Shown piece after piece: positions 57,022 to 64,000 of a DNA stretch of 64,000 nucleotides. The DNA comes from Streptomyces megasporus (GTDB lineage: Bacteria; Actinomycetota; Actinomycetes; Streptomycetales; Streptomycetaceae): contig NZ_JODL01000025.1 of the NCBI RefSeq assembly GCF_000718985.1, forward strand, positions 1-64,000. Direction: 5' to 3'. Position 1 is the first letter of the stretch, and each line of letters opens with the position of its first letter. The translations under genes and the position numbers were made by a program. The notes under the pieces were generated by a model. The model was given only the letters and a program-made list of their open reading frames with translations. It had not been told where the DNA came from and searched no databases.

Positions 57022-58080
57022 GTGGCCGACACCGCCCGCCCCACCCGCCCCGCTCGACGCCGCTACGGACTGCGCCCGACCATGAAGGACGTGGCCGCTC
57101 GAGCCGGGGTCGGCCTCAAGACCGTCTCCCGGGTCGTCAACGGCGAACCCGGTGTCACTCCCGACACCGAGCGCCGCGTGCAGGAGGCCATCACCGCGTT
57201 GGGCTTCCGTCGGAACGACAGCGCCCGCATCCTGCGCAAGGGCCGCACCTCCAGCATCGGGCTGGTCCTGGAGGACCTCGCCGACCCCTTCTACGCCCCG
57301 CTCAGCCGCGCCGTCGAGGAGGTCGCGCGGGCGCACGGAGCCCTGCTGATCAACGGTTCCAGCGCCGAGGACGGGGAGCGCGAGCGGGAGCTGGTGCTCG
57401 CCCTGTGCGCCCGGCGCGTGGACGGCCTGGTCATCATCCCCGCCGGTGACGACCACCGCTATCTGGAGCCGGAGATCGCCGCCGGCGTCGCCACCGTCTT
57501 CGTGGACCGTCCGGCCGCGCGCATGGAGGCCGACGCGGTGCTCTCCCGGAGTTTCGAGGGGGCGCGCGAGGGAGTCGCCCACCTCATCGCCCACGGCCAC
57601 CGCAGGATCGGCTTCATCGGCGACCTGCCGCGCATCCACACCGCCGCCGAGCGTCTGCGCGGCTACCGTGCCGCGATGGCCGAGGCCGGCCTGCCGGTGG
57701 ACGAGTCCTGGGTCGCGCTCGGCCCGACCGACCCCGGGCGCGTGCGCGCCGACGCCGAACGCATGGTGGCGGGGCCGGGGGCGGCGGGGCCGGTCACCGC
57801 GCTGCTGACGGGCAACAACCGGGTGACCGTCACCGTGGTGCGGGTGCCGGCCGTGCGGGAGGGGCGCGTGGCGCTGGTGGGGTTCGACGACTTCGAGCTG
57901 GCCGATCTGCTGACCCCGCCCGTCACCGTCATCGCCCAGGAACCCGCCCTGCTGGGCCGCAAGGCGGCCGAGTTGCTCTTCCGACGGCTGGAGGGCGCCG
58001 ACGACGCGCCCCGCCGCGTGGAGCTCCCCACCCGGCTGGTCCCCCGTGGCTCGGGGGAGATCCCGCCGAGCCACCCCTGA
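57022..58080 (+). CDS. LacI family transcriptional regulator
   Basis: The product is about 352 residues. The HTH (MKDVAARAGVGLKTVSRVVNGEPGV) is near residue 21, with the hinge helix in RRVQEAITALGFRRNDSARILRKG. The periplasmic-binding-protein-like domain contains IGLVLEDLADPFYAPL, RVDGLVIIPAG, GHRRIGFIGDLPRIHTAAERLRGY, TALLTGNN and LVGFDDFELADLL. It probably represses the divergent ROK kinase gene. The GTG at 57022 follows AGGA; an internal ATG at the HTH is the alternative start. Confidence 0.92.
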   Translation: MADTARPTRPARRRYGLRPTMKDVAARAGVGLKTVSRVVNGEPGVTPDTERRVQEAITALGFRRNDSARILRKGRTSSIGLVLEDLADPFYAPLSRAVEEVARAHGALLINGSSAEDGERERELVLALCARRVDGLVIIPAGDDHRYLEPEIAAGVATVFVDRPAARMEADAVLSRSFEGAREGVAHLIAHGHRRIGFIGDLPRIHTAAERLRGYRAAMAEAGLPVDESWVALGPTDPGRVRADAERMVAGPGAAGPVTALLTGNNRVTVTVVRVPAVREGRVALVGFDDFELADLLTPPVTVIAQEPALLGRKAAELLFRRLEGADDAPRRVELPTRLVPRGSGEIPPSHP

Positions 58081-58108
58081 CGGCCGGCACCGACCGACCG
58101 CCGCGCCG

Positions 58109-58132
58109 CTTGACCCTGCCGTCGGCGTCAAG
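58109..58132 (+). promoter_or_regulatory. MerR-type dyad before the SDR-merR operon
   Basis: CTTGAC and GTCAAG are inverted arms 12 bases apart. The left arm doubles as a TTGACC -35. Such dyads between promoter elements are the usual binding sites of MerR proteins, here encoded in the same operon. Only 8 bases separate the dyad from the ATG at 58141. Confidence 0.6.
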
Positions 58133-58140
58133 GTCGGACG

Positions 58141-58950
58141 ATGACCGTCATGGACACCGACACCACACGTCACAGTCACAGCCGCAGTCACAGCCGCAGT
58201 CACAGTCACAGCCGCAGGACCGTCCTCGTCACCGGGGCCGGCACGGGCATCGGGCGGGCCACCGCCCGCGCGTTCGCGGACGAGGGGGCGCGCGTGGTCG
58301 CGGTGGGACGGCGCCCGGGGCCGCTGGCGGAGACGGCCGACGGCCGGCCCGGCATCACCCCGCTGCCCGCCGACATCACCGCGGAGGACGCGCCCGAGCG
58401 CATCGTCCGCTCGGTGCTGGACTCCCACGGACGGCTGGACGTCCTGGTCAACAACGCCGGCATCGTGCTCGGCGGCTCCCTCGACACCCTTGCCCGGCGG
58501 GTGGTCGACACCCTGCTCGCCACCGACCTGGTCGCGCCGATCCTGCTGGCCCGAGCCGCGCTGCCCGCCTTGGAGGCCGCGGGCGGCGGGGTGATCGTCA
58601 ACGTCGGCACGGCCGTGGGACAGCGGGCCTGGCCCGACAACTCCCTCTACGCGGCGGCCAAGGCCGCGTTGGATTCGCTGACCCGCAGTTGGGCCGTCGA
58701 GTTGGCGCCCCGTGGGGTCCGGGTCGTCGCGGTCGCGCCCGGCGCGGTCGACACCCCGATCGGCGAACACCGAGGGCTGACACCACAGCAGCGAGCCGAG
58801 GTGCGGGCCTGGCAGTTGGCGCGCACCCCGCTGGGCCGGATCGGCCGGCCGGAGGAGGTGGCCTGGGCGATCGCCCGGCTCGCCGCCCCGGAGGCGTCCT
58901 TCGTCACCGGCGTGGTGCTTCCGGTGGACGGCGGGGCGGGCGTGGCATGA
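58141..58950 (+). CDS. Short-chain dehydrogenase/reductase with a His/Ser-rich N terminus
   Basis: The product is 269 residues. Residues 11-25 are a simple HSHSRS tract encoded by tandem hexamers. The SDR fold follows: TGAGTGIGRATARAFADEG, NNAGIVLGG, active-site Tyr/Lys in SLYAAAKAALDSL, and the closing TGVVLPVDGGAG. It interconverts an alcohol and a ketone with NAD(P)H; substrate unknown. An ATG three codons later is also possible, especially if the mRNA is leaderless. The stop overlaps a possible merR start (ATGA). Confidence 0.88.
   Translation: MTVMDTDTTRHSHSRSHSRSHSHSRRTVLVTGAGTGIGRATARAFADEGARVVAVGRRPGPLAETADGRPGITPLPADITAEDAPERIVRSVLDSHGRLDVLVNNAGIVLGGSLDTLARRVVDTLLATDLVAPILLARAALPALEAAGGGVIVNVGTAVGQRAWPDNSLYAAAKAALDSLTRSWAVELAPRGVRVVAVAPGAVDTPIGEHRGLTPQQRAEVRAWQLARTPLGRIGRPEEVAWAIARLAAPEASFVTGVVLPVDGGAGVA
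58171..58216 (+). repeat. Tandem hexamer repeat encoding a His/Ser/Arg tract
   Basis: CACAGT and CGCAGT/CACAGC units repeat for about 46 bases. Expansion or contraction by whole hexamers would keep the SDR reading frame. Confidence 0.8.
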
Positions 58951-58976
58951 CAGTGGTGCGCCTGGAGGTGGGAAGG

Positions 58977-59348
58977 ATGCGCATCGGCGAGTTAGCGAGG
59001 GCCACCGGGACGACGCCCCGCGCGCTGCGGCACTACGAACAGGCGGGGCTGCTCTCCGCGCAGCGGGCTCCCAACGGCTACCGGGTCTACGACGAGCGGG
59101 CGGTGGTGCGCGTGCGCAACATCCGCTACCTGCTGGACGTCGGACTCACCCTGGACGACGTGCGGGTGTTCATGCCGTGCCTGGACGGGGACGTGGCCGC
59201 GGCGCCGCCCTCCGGGAAGGGCTTGGAGGTCGTGCTGGAGCGGCTCGCCGTGCTCGACGAGCGGATCGCCGCCCAGAGCGCCGTCCGGGACCGGTTGGCG
59301 GAGGCGCTGCGGCGGGCGACCGGGGGTCGGATGCGTCCGGTGGCCTGA
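58977..59348 (+). CDS. MerR family regulator with a TTA codon
   Basis: The product is 123 residues from the ATG at 58977, which has GGAGG 8 bases before it; a start overlapping the SDR stop at 58947 is the alternative. MRIGELARATGTTPRALRHY is the MerR HTH, then GYRVYDERAVVRVRNIRYLLDVGLTLDDV and a coiled-coil helix (LERLAVLDERIAAQSAVRDRL). Codon 6 is TTA (58992-58994), which implies bldA-dependent translation. No effector cysteines beyond one in MPCLDG. It probably controls its own operon through the dyad at 58109. Confidence 0.88.
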   Translation: MRIGELARATGTTPRALRHYEQAGLLSAQRAPNGYRVYDERAVVRVRNIRYLLDVGLTLDDVRVFMPCLDGDVAAAPPSGKGLEVVLERLAVLDERIAAQSAVRDRLAEALRRATGGRMRPVA

Positions 59349-59372
59349 GCCCGGGAGCGTCGCCGGAGACGG

Positions 59373-59413
59373 CCGGGGCCGCGCGATCGACGGTTCGATC
59401 CGCGCGGCCCCGG
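59373..59413. terminator. Bidirectional terminator between merR and etfA
   Basis: A stem of 13 bp (CCGGGGCCGCGCG) extended by ATCGA/TCGAT with one bulged base. Confidence 0.8.
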
Positions 59414-59441
59414 TCCGTTGTCGTGCCTCGTCCGCGAAGGC

Positions 59442-60404
59442 TCAGCCCTTGCGGGCCTTGATCTCCTCGGTGAGCTGGGGGAGCACCTGGAACAGGTCGC
59501 CGACCACGCCGTAGTCGACCAGCTCGAAGATCGGGGCCTCGGCGTCCTTGTTGACGGCCACGATGGTCTTCGAGGTCTGCATGCCGGCGCGGTGCTGGAT
59601 GGCGCCGGAGATGCCCGCCGCGATGTACAACTGCGGCGAGACGGTCTTGCCGGTCTGACCGACCTGGTGGGTGTGCGGGTACCAGCCGGCGTCCACCGCG
59701 GCGCGCGAGGCGCCGACGGCCGCGCCGAGCGCGTCGGCCAGGTTCTCGATGACCGAGAAGTTCTCGGCGCCGTTGACGCCGCGCCCACCGGAGACCACGA
59801 TCGCGGCCTCGGTCAGCTCCGGGCGGCCGGTCGACTCGCGCGGGGTGCGGGAGACGACCTTGGTGCCGGTGGAGGTCTCGCCGAAGGTCACCGACAACTG
59901 CTCGACCGACCCTGCGGCCTGCGCGGCCTCCGGGGCGGCGGAGTTGGGCTTGACGGTGATGACCGGGGTGCCCTTGGTGACGCGGGAGCGGGTGGTGAAG
60001 GAGGCGGCGAAGACCGACTGGGTCGCCACCGGACCGGAGTCGCCGGCCTCCAGGTCGACGGCGTCGGTGATCAGCCCCGCGCCGATGCGGAGCGCCAGGC
60101 GGGCCGCGATCTCCTTGCCCTCCGCGGAGGAGGGGAGCAGGACGGCGGCCGGGGACACCGCGTCGTAGGCGGCCTGGAGGGCGTCCACCTTCGGTGCCAC
60201 GAGGTAGTCGGCGAACTCGGGGGCGTCGGCGGTGAGCACTCGCGCCGCGCCGTACTCGGCCAGCGTGGCGGCGGCGGTGTCGGCGCCGGCGCCCAGGTGC
60301 ACGGCGACCGGGTCGCCGATGCGACGGGCCAGGGTCAGCAGCTCCAGGGTCGGCTTGCGGACGGCGCCGTCCACGTGGTCGACGTAGACAAGGACTTCAG
60401 CCAT
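59442..60404 (-). CDS. etfA: Electron transfer flavoprotein alpha subunit
   Basis: The product is 320 residues. The C-terminal FAD domain is clear: [18 protein letters not shown], then [47 protein letters not shown] and AIQHRAGM. With EtfB it forms a soluble heterodimer that carries electrons from acyl-CoA and other dehydrogenases to the membrane quinone pool. It follows etfB by 55 bases in the same operon. The partner dehydrogenases could include the one at 5337-6551. Confidence 0.97.
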   Translation of the reverse strand: MAEVLVYVDHVDGAVRKPTLELLTLARRIGDPVAVHLGAGADTAAATLAEYGAARVLTADAPEFADYLVAPKVDALQAAYDAVSPAAVLLPSSAEGKEIAARLALRIGAGLITDAVDLEAGDSGPVATQSVFAASFTTRSRVTKGTPVITVKPNSAAPEAAQAAGSVEQLSVTFGETSTGTKVVSRTPRESTGRPELTEAAIVVSGGRGVNGAENFSVIENLADALGAAVGASRAAVDAGWYPHTHQVGQTGKTVSPQLYIAAGISGAIQHRAGMQTSKTIVAVNKDAEAPIFELVDYGVVGDLFQVLPQLTEEIKARKG

Positions 60405-60459
60405 GGGAGTCGTTCTCCTGCGAAGAGTGCGAGGGCGGTCGAAGGGGTGCGGGGCGGGA

Positions 60460-61245
60460 TCAGATGAACTTCTGGCCCGCGAGGAACTCGGCGAGCTGCT
60501 TGGCGCCCTCGCCCTCGTCGGTGACGATCGTGCCGGCGGTGCGGGCCGGACGCTCCGTGGCCTCGTCGACCGCGGTCCAGGAGCCCGTCAGGCCGACCTC
60601 GTCCGCGTCGATGTCCAGGTCGTCCAGGTCCAGGGAGGTGACCGGCTTCTTCTTGGCGGCCATGATGCCCTTGAAGGACGGGTAGCGCGCCTCGCCCGAC
60701 TGGTCGGTCACGGAGATCACGGCGGGCAGGGAGGCCTGCAGGTGCTCCGTCGCGGCGTCGCCGTCGCGGCGGCCGGTCACCGTGCCGTCCTCCACCGACA
60801 CCTCGGACAGCAGCGTCACCTGCGGCACGCCCAGCCGCTCGGCCAGCAGGGCGGGCAGCACGCCCATGCTGCCGTCGGTGGAGGCCATGCCGCAGACGAC
60901 CAGGTCGTAGCCGGTCTTCTCGATCGCCTTGGCCAGCACCAGGGAGGTGCCGATGACGTCGGTGCCGTGCAGATCGTCGTCCTCAACGTGGACGGCCTTG
61001 TCGGCGCCCATCGACAGCGCCTTGCGCAGGGCGTCGCGGGCGTCCTCCGGGCCGACGGTCAGGATGGTGACCTCCGCGTCGTCGGCGTTCTCGGCGATCT
61101 GCAGCGCCTGCTCGACGGCGTACTCGTCCAGCTCCGACAGCAGACCGTCCACGTCGTCGCGGTCGACGGTCAGGTCGTCGGCGAAGTGCCGGTCGCCGGT
61201 GGCGTCGGGCACGTACTTCACACAGACAACGATCCTCAAGCTCAC
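60460..61245 (-). CDS. etfB: Electron transfer flavoprotein beta subunit
   Basis: The product is 261 residues: VVCVKYVPDATGDRHF at the start, DEYAVEQALQIAE, TILTVGPEDARDALRKALSMGADKAVHV (AMP binding) and DLVVCGMASTDGSMGVLPALLAERL. The C-terminal tail fits the recognition-loop and anchoring features of the family. GTG start at 61245 with GGAG upstream. First gene of etfBA. Confidence 0.97.
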   Translation of the reverse strand: MSLRIVVCVKYVPDATGDRHFADDLTVDRDDVDGLLSELDEYAVEQALQIAENADDAEVTILTVGPEDARDALRKALSMGADKAVHVEDDDLHGTDVIGTSLVLAKAIEKTGYDLVVCGMASTDGSMGVLPALLAERLGVPQVTLLSEVSVEDGTVTGRRDGDAATEHLQASLPAVISVTDQSGEARYPSFKGIMAAKKKPVTSLDLDDLDIDADEVGLTGSWTAVDEATERPARTAGTIVTDEGEGAKQLAEFLAGQKFI

Positions 61246-61771
61246 GCCGGCTCTCCTACTTGCGTCGTCATTACTGGCTGCCTTGTCCTACAGGCAGCAT
61301 AGGCGCCTGATCGGGCGGATTCCGGTCCGGTGGGGCCGGCTCTCCATCCAAGATATTACTCGTCAGTACAACCACCGCCTTCCCCGCCTTCAAGGGCGGG
61401 GAACTGTGACGTTGCCAACGACTCACGGGGGCACCGTGCCTTCGCCCGGAACGTTGAAGCGCCCGCCCCGGCGGAGCCTCCGGGACGGTCACGGCCGTAC
61501 GCGGTGACCACGGCGACCCCGGCGGCGTGTCGCCACCCGACGGCGCGCGGCGGCGCGGAGTCGGCCCGCACGGCACCCGGTGCGGGACCCGCCACGGCGC
61601 TCACCGCCGATCGCCCGCCCGTCGCGCTCATCTGAGACCCCCTGACCACACCGTGTCACCCTGTCGACCGCGAACGATCTCCGTCAAGCACGGTTCCGGC
61701 GAATGGGACCAGCGTCACCCGTGTCGTGCGTCACGTGGCGCCGGCTCCGTTCCCGACCGCCCGTGTCCGCA
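61246..61771. other. Non-coding interval upstream of etfB
   Basis: About 525 bases with no credible gene. The etfB side has a TATGCT -10-like box on the minus strand. A locally AT-richer patch (about 61350-61370, AGATATTACT) leads into the hairpin at 61382. The rest looks like spacer. Confidence 0.45.
61382..61401 (+). repeat. Hairpin resembling an IS200/IS605 end
   Basis: CCCCGCC-TTCAA-GGGCGGGG forms a 7-bp stem with the TTCAA loop common at IS200/IS605 right ends and tnpB-associated RNAs in actinomycetes. No transposase gene accompanies it. It may be a remnant or a coincidental hairpin. Confidence 0.35.
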
Positions 61772-62188
61772 TCACACGGCCTCGCCGAGCGCGGCGATGA
61801 CGTCGACCTTGCGCGGTTGGCCGGAGGCGCGCCGGACGATCCGCCCCCGGGCGTCGAGCACCAGGACGGTGGGGGTCCGCATGACGCCCAACTCCCGCAC
61901 CAGGTCCAGCCGGGCCTCGGCGTCGATCTCCACGTGGGCGACGCCCTCGACCATCCCGGAGACCTCCGCGAGGATCCGCCGCGTGGCCCGACAGGGCTGA
62001 CAGAAGGCGCTGGAGAACTGCACCAGCGTGGCCCGCTCGCCCAACTCCTCGGCCCCGATCGCCTCGGCGGTCAGTCGCCTGTCCTCGTCCCGTCCGCGCA
62101 CCGTCATCCTTCCGTCCCGCCGTTTCCACAACGCGCCGAAGGCGCCGGCCAACGCCAGCACCGCCAGGCACACGACCAGTCCCGTCAT
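61772..62188 (-). CDS. Membrane-anchored thioredoxin family protein
   Basis: The product is 138 residues. A single N-terminal hydrophobic segment (MTGLVVCLAVLALAGAFGAL) is followed by a thioredoxin fold with active site FSSAFCQPCRATRRIL and the cis-proline in MRTPTVLVL. It should be anchored with the active site on either face; orientation is uncertain. The CQPC site replaces the usual CGPC. It is divergent from a DUF4395 gene, a pairing known from other actinomycetes. Confidence 0.88.
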   Translation of the reverse strand: MTGLVVCLAVLALAGAFGALWKRRDGRMTVRGRDEDRRLTAEAIGAEELGERATLVQFSSAFCQPCRATRRILAEVSGMVEGVAHVEIDAEARLDLVRELGVMRTPTVLVLDARGRIVRRASGQPRKVDVIAALGEAV

Positions 62189-62334
62189 CCCGCCCCCGTC
62201 CGAGTCGCCCGTTCCGCCCTCGCCCCGCGATGTGCGGGCGGCCTTCGGCATCGTCTCCCACAGCGTCCGCGACCGTCCCGCCGATTCCCGCGTCCGGCCC
62301 GCTTCCGGTCGCGCGGTGGGGAATGCTGAGGGCC

Positions 62335-62742
62335 ATGAACACGGACATACGAGCACCGAGGTTCGGGGCGGCCGTGACCACCGTGGTCCTGGCCGCCGTG
62401 CTGATCACCGAGAGCCTCTGGTTGCTGGCCGCGCAGACGCTGGTGTTCGCCGTCGGAGCGGCCCTGGGGGTGCGGCACTCGCCGTACGGGCTGCTCTTCC
62501 GCTTCCTGCTCCGGCCCCGACTCGGCCCCCCGAAGGAGTTCGAGGACGCGGCGCCGCTCCGGTTCGCGCAGGGCGTCGGACTGGTCTTCGCGCTCGTGGG
62601 TCTGGTGGGGTACGGCGTGGGGCCATCGTGGCTGGGCACGGCGGCGACCGCCTGCGCGCTCGCGGCGGCCTTCCTCAACTCCGCCTTCGGATACTGCCTG
62701 GGCTGCGAGATGTACCTGCTGCTGCGCCGGGCCGCGGGATGA
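62335..62742 (+). CDS. DUF4395 membrane protein
   Basis: The product is 135 residues with about four hydrophobic segments. RAPRFGAAVTTVVLA opens the first; a late FLNSAFGYCLGCEMYLLLRR carries the conserved CxxC pair of DUF4395. The cysteines suggest a link to thiol or sulfur-transfer chemistry together with the neighbouring thioredoxin; the role is not established. The ATG at 62335 lies after a weak purine-rich site. Confidence 0.88.
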   Translation: MNTDIRAPRFGAAVTTVVLAAVLITESLWLLAAQTLVFAVGAALGVRHSPYGLLFRFLLRPRLGPPKEFEDAAPLRFAQGVGLVFALVGLVGYGVGPSWLGTAATACALAAAFLNSAFGYCLGCEMYLLLRRAAG

Positions 62743-62902
62743 GACGGCGGGTCACCGGACCGGCCGGTCCCCGACATGATCCACGACGTGACGAGAATCT
62801 CCCACCCCCGGTACTGGTCAGGGAAGTTACGCCAGCGTAGGTTCGGGTACACCGGCCGGGAGAACCCTCCCCGGGCATCACTTCCAGAAGGGTCCTCCCG
62901 AT

Positions 62903-63622
62903 ATGGCAGAACTCGTCTACCCACCCGTCATCGGCGCCGCCCGCACCTTCTTCAAGGCGCTCGACCTCCGCTTCGACATCGAGGGCACCGAGCACATCCC
63001 GCGGCGCGGCGGCGCCGTGCTGGCCAGCAATCACATCGGCTACCTGGACTTCGTCTTCGCCGGTCTGGCCGCCCGGCCCGCCAAGCGGCTGGTGCGCTTC
63101 ATGGCGAAGGAGTCGGTCTTCCGGCACAAGGTGTCCGGTCCGCTGATGCGCGCCATGAAGCACATCCCGGTGGATCGCTCCCAGGGGGAGCACGCCTACC
63201 GCCACGCGCTGAACTCCCTGCGGTCCGGCGAGATCGTCGGCATCTTCCCCGAGGCGACGATCTCCCAGTCGTTCACCCTGAAGAAGTTCAAGACGGGCGC
63301 GGCCCGGATGGCGCAGGAGGCGGGGGTCCCGCTGCTGCCCGTCGCGCTGTGGGGCACGCAGCGGCTGTGGACCAAGGGGCACAAGCGGGACTTCGGCCGC
63401 AACCACTTCCCGATCACCATCCGGGTGGGCGAGCCGATCCTGGCCGCCGCGGGCGAGTCGGTGGCCCACGTGACCGAGCGGCTGCGCGAGCGCATCCAGG
63501 AGTTGTTGGAGGCGGCACAGCGGGCGTACCCGGTGCGTCCCAAGGGAGCGGACGACACCTGGTGGATGCCCGCCCACCTGGGCGGCACCGCCCCTGCCCC
63601 GGCCGAGGTCGGAGCGCGGTGA
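62903..63622 (+). CDS. 1-acyl-sn-glycerol-3-phosphate acyltransferase-like protein (PlsC family)
   Basis: The product is 239 residues. The acyltransferase motifs are SNHIGYLDFVF (NHx4D), a substrate-binding GIFPEATIS, and a later VPLLPVALWG. There is no clear N-terminal membrane helix. It transfers an acyl chain to lysophosphatidate or a related lipid at the inner membrane face. The start is followed directly by ELVYPPVIGAARTFFKALDL, typical of actinobacterial members. A strong terminator follows. Confidence 0.93.
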   Translation: MAELVYPPVIGAARTFFKALDLRFDIEGTEHIPRRGGAVLASNHIGYLDFVFAGLAARPAKRLVRFMAKESVFRHKVSGPLMRAMKHIPVDRSQGEHAYRHALNSLRSGEIVGIFPEATISQSFTLKKFKTGAARMAQEAGVPLLPVALWGTQRLWTKGHKRDFGRNHFPITIRVGEPILAAAGESVAHVTERLRERIQELLEAAQRAYPVRPKGADDTWWMPAHLGGTAPAPAEVGAR

Positions 63623-63646
63623 CGGTCCGTCCGCACGCTCACACCC

Positions 63647-63693
63647 CGGCGGGCCGCCGACCGGCCGAGGCCTGAACGGTCGGCGGCCCGCCG
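63647..63693 (+). terminator. Terminator after the acyltransferase gene
   Basis: CGGCGGGCCGCCGACC and its complement form a 16-bp stem. It can also serve the convergent aldolase gene. Confidence 0.85.
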
Positions 63694-63802
63694 CGGGGCG
63701 GCGTAGCGCGCCGGAACGTCGTCCGCCCCGGCGGGCCGGCCGGGGCGGACGGTCTTTCCCACCGCCGCGCCCCACCGCGTCACGCTCCGCCCCCCGGGGG
63801 GC

Positions 63803-64000
63803 CTATCGGGCCATCTCCTCCCGCAGAGCGGCGACGAAACCGTCCACGTCCTCCTCGGTGGTGTCGAAGGAGCACATCCAGCGCACGTCGCCGGCCGCCT
63901 CGTCCCAGAAGTAGAAGCGGTAGCGCTTGCGCAGCCGCTCGCTCACGTCGTGCGGGAGCCGGGCGAAGACGGCGTTGGCCTGGACGGGGTGGAGGATCTC
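63803..64000 (-). CDS. Threonine aldolase (beta-eliminating lyase) C terminus, partial
   Basis: The last 65 residues are visible; the gene runs off the right edge. The peptide has PVQANAVFARLPHD, RLRKRYRFYFWDEA, RWMCSFDTTEEDV and a final ALREEMAR. This matches the C-terminal domain of low-specificity L-threonine aldolases, PLP enzymes that split threonine to glycine and acetaldehyde. The PLP lysine lies outside the window, so substrate specificity is not established. Confidence 0.75.
   Translation of the reverse strand, partial: EILHPVQANAVFARLPHDVSERLRKRYRFYFWDEAAGDVRWMCSFDTTEEDVDGFVAALREEMAR

Noticed and set aside
61271..61649. Three short frames upstream of etfB, one with a tail vaguely like transposase C termini.
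   Set aside because: No catalytic residues or zinc motifs; the similarity is too weak to call a tnpB remnant. Only the nearby hairpin is reported.

Overview
The window comes from a high-GC actinomycete, almost certainly a Streptomyces. Third codon positions are strongly G/C and gene overlaps of the ATGA/GTGA type are frequent. Genus-typical genes include a SARP regulator, a DUF6643-type proline-rich protein, SPW and TerA-like proteins, and a LysM/SLT murein hydrolase behind a ydaO riboswitch. Rare TTA leucine codons occur in three intact genes, two of them regulators. No rRNA, tRNA, CRISPR array, intact insertion sequence, prophage or antibiotic cluster is visible. It looks like ordinary chromosome with several small regulator-plus-target modules. 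About 50 genes can be supported.

Layout, left part. Positions 1-3.4 kb hold the tail of a P-type ATPase, a DUF1266 gene and small stress-type membrane proteins. Positions 3.4-11 kb hold a TetR-centred catabolic locus. A phosphotriesterase-like metallohydrolase is divergent from tetR, followed by acyl-CoA dehydrogenase, two SDRs, an APH-type kinase, a histidine phosphatase-like protein and a quinone oxidoreductase. Matching palindromes cover the -35 boxes of both transcription units. The gene content suggests lactone or hydroxy-acyl-CoA degradation. Positions 11-16.3 kb hold monomeric isocitrate dehydrogenase (icd), the riboswitch-controlled murein hydrolase, an SPW protein and a cold-shock protein. 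Positions 16.3-24.2 kb hold a four-gene FtsX-type ABC operon whose first gene carries a TTA codon. Positions 24.4-25.7 kb hold a Pycsar-effector-like membrane protein divergent from a TTA-containing Crp/Fnr regulator.

Layout, right part. Positions 25.9-30.2 kb hold an MHS transporter, a GAF/PucR regulator and a 3-hydroxybutyrate dehydrogenase. Positions 30.3-34.7 kb hold NUDIX, racemase, TerA-like, DUF6643 and MOSC genes. Positions 34.9-38.9 kb hold a GAF regulator divergent from phosphoketolase. Positions 39.2-44.9 kb hold a small membrane protein, a beta-helix/AAA+ fusion and a large membrane protein with a hydrolase motif. Positions 45-51.9 kb are regulatory: DeoR, an anti-sigma-like ATPase, a ROK repressor, a SARP and a TetR, plus a broken mycothiol-dependent enzyme gene and a deazaflavin-type reductase. 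Positions 52-64 kb hold a geranylgeranyl reductase-like oxidase, an M20 peptidase, a kinase-NUDIX fusion, a ROK kinase/LacI pair with a perfect operator, an SDR/MerR pair, etfBA, thioredoxin/DUF4395, a PlsC-type acyltransferase and a partial threonine aldolase.

Several modules could cooperate, though this is inference. EtfAB can take electrons from the acyl-CoA dehydrogenase. Phosphoketolase gives acetyl-phosphate and the 3-hydroxybutyrate module feeds acetoacetate. Most regulator/target pairs have recognisable dyads in their shared intergenic DNA.
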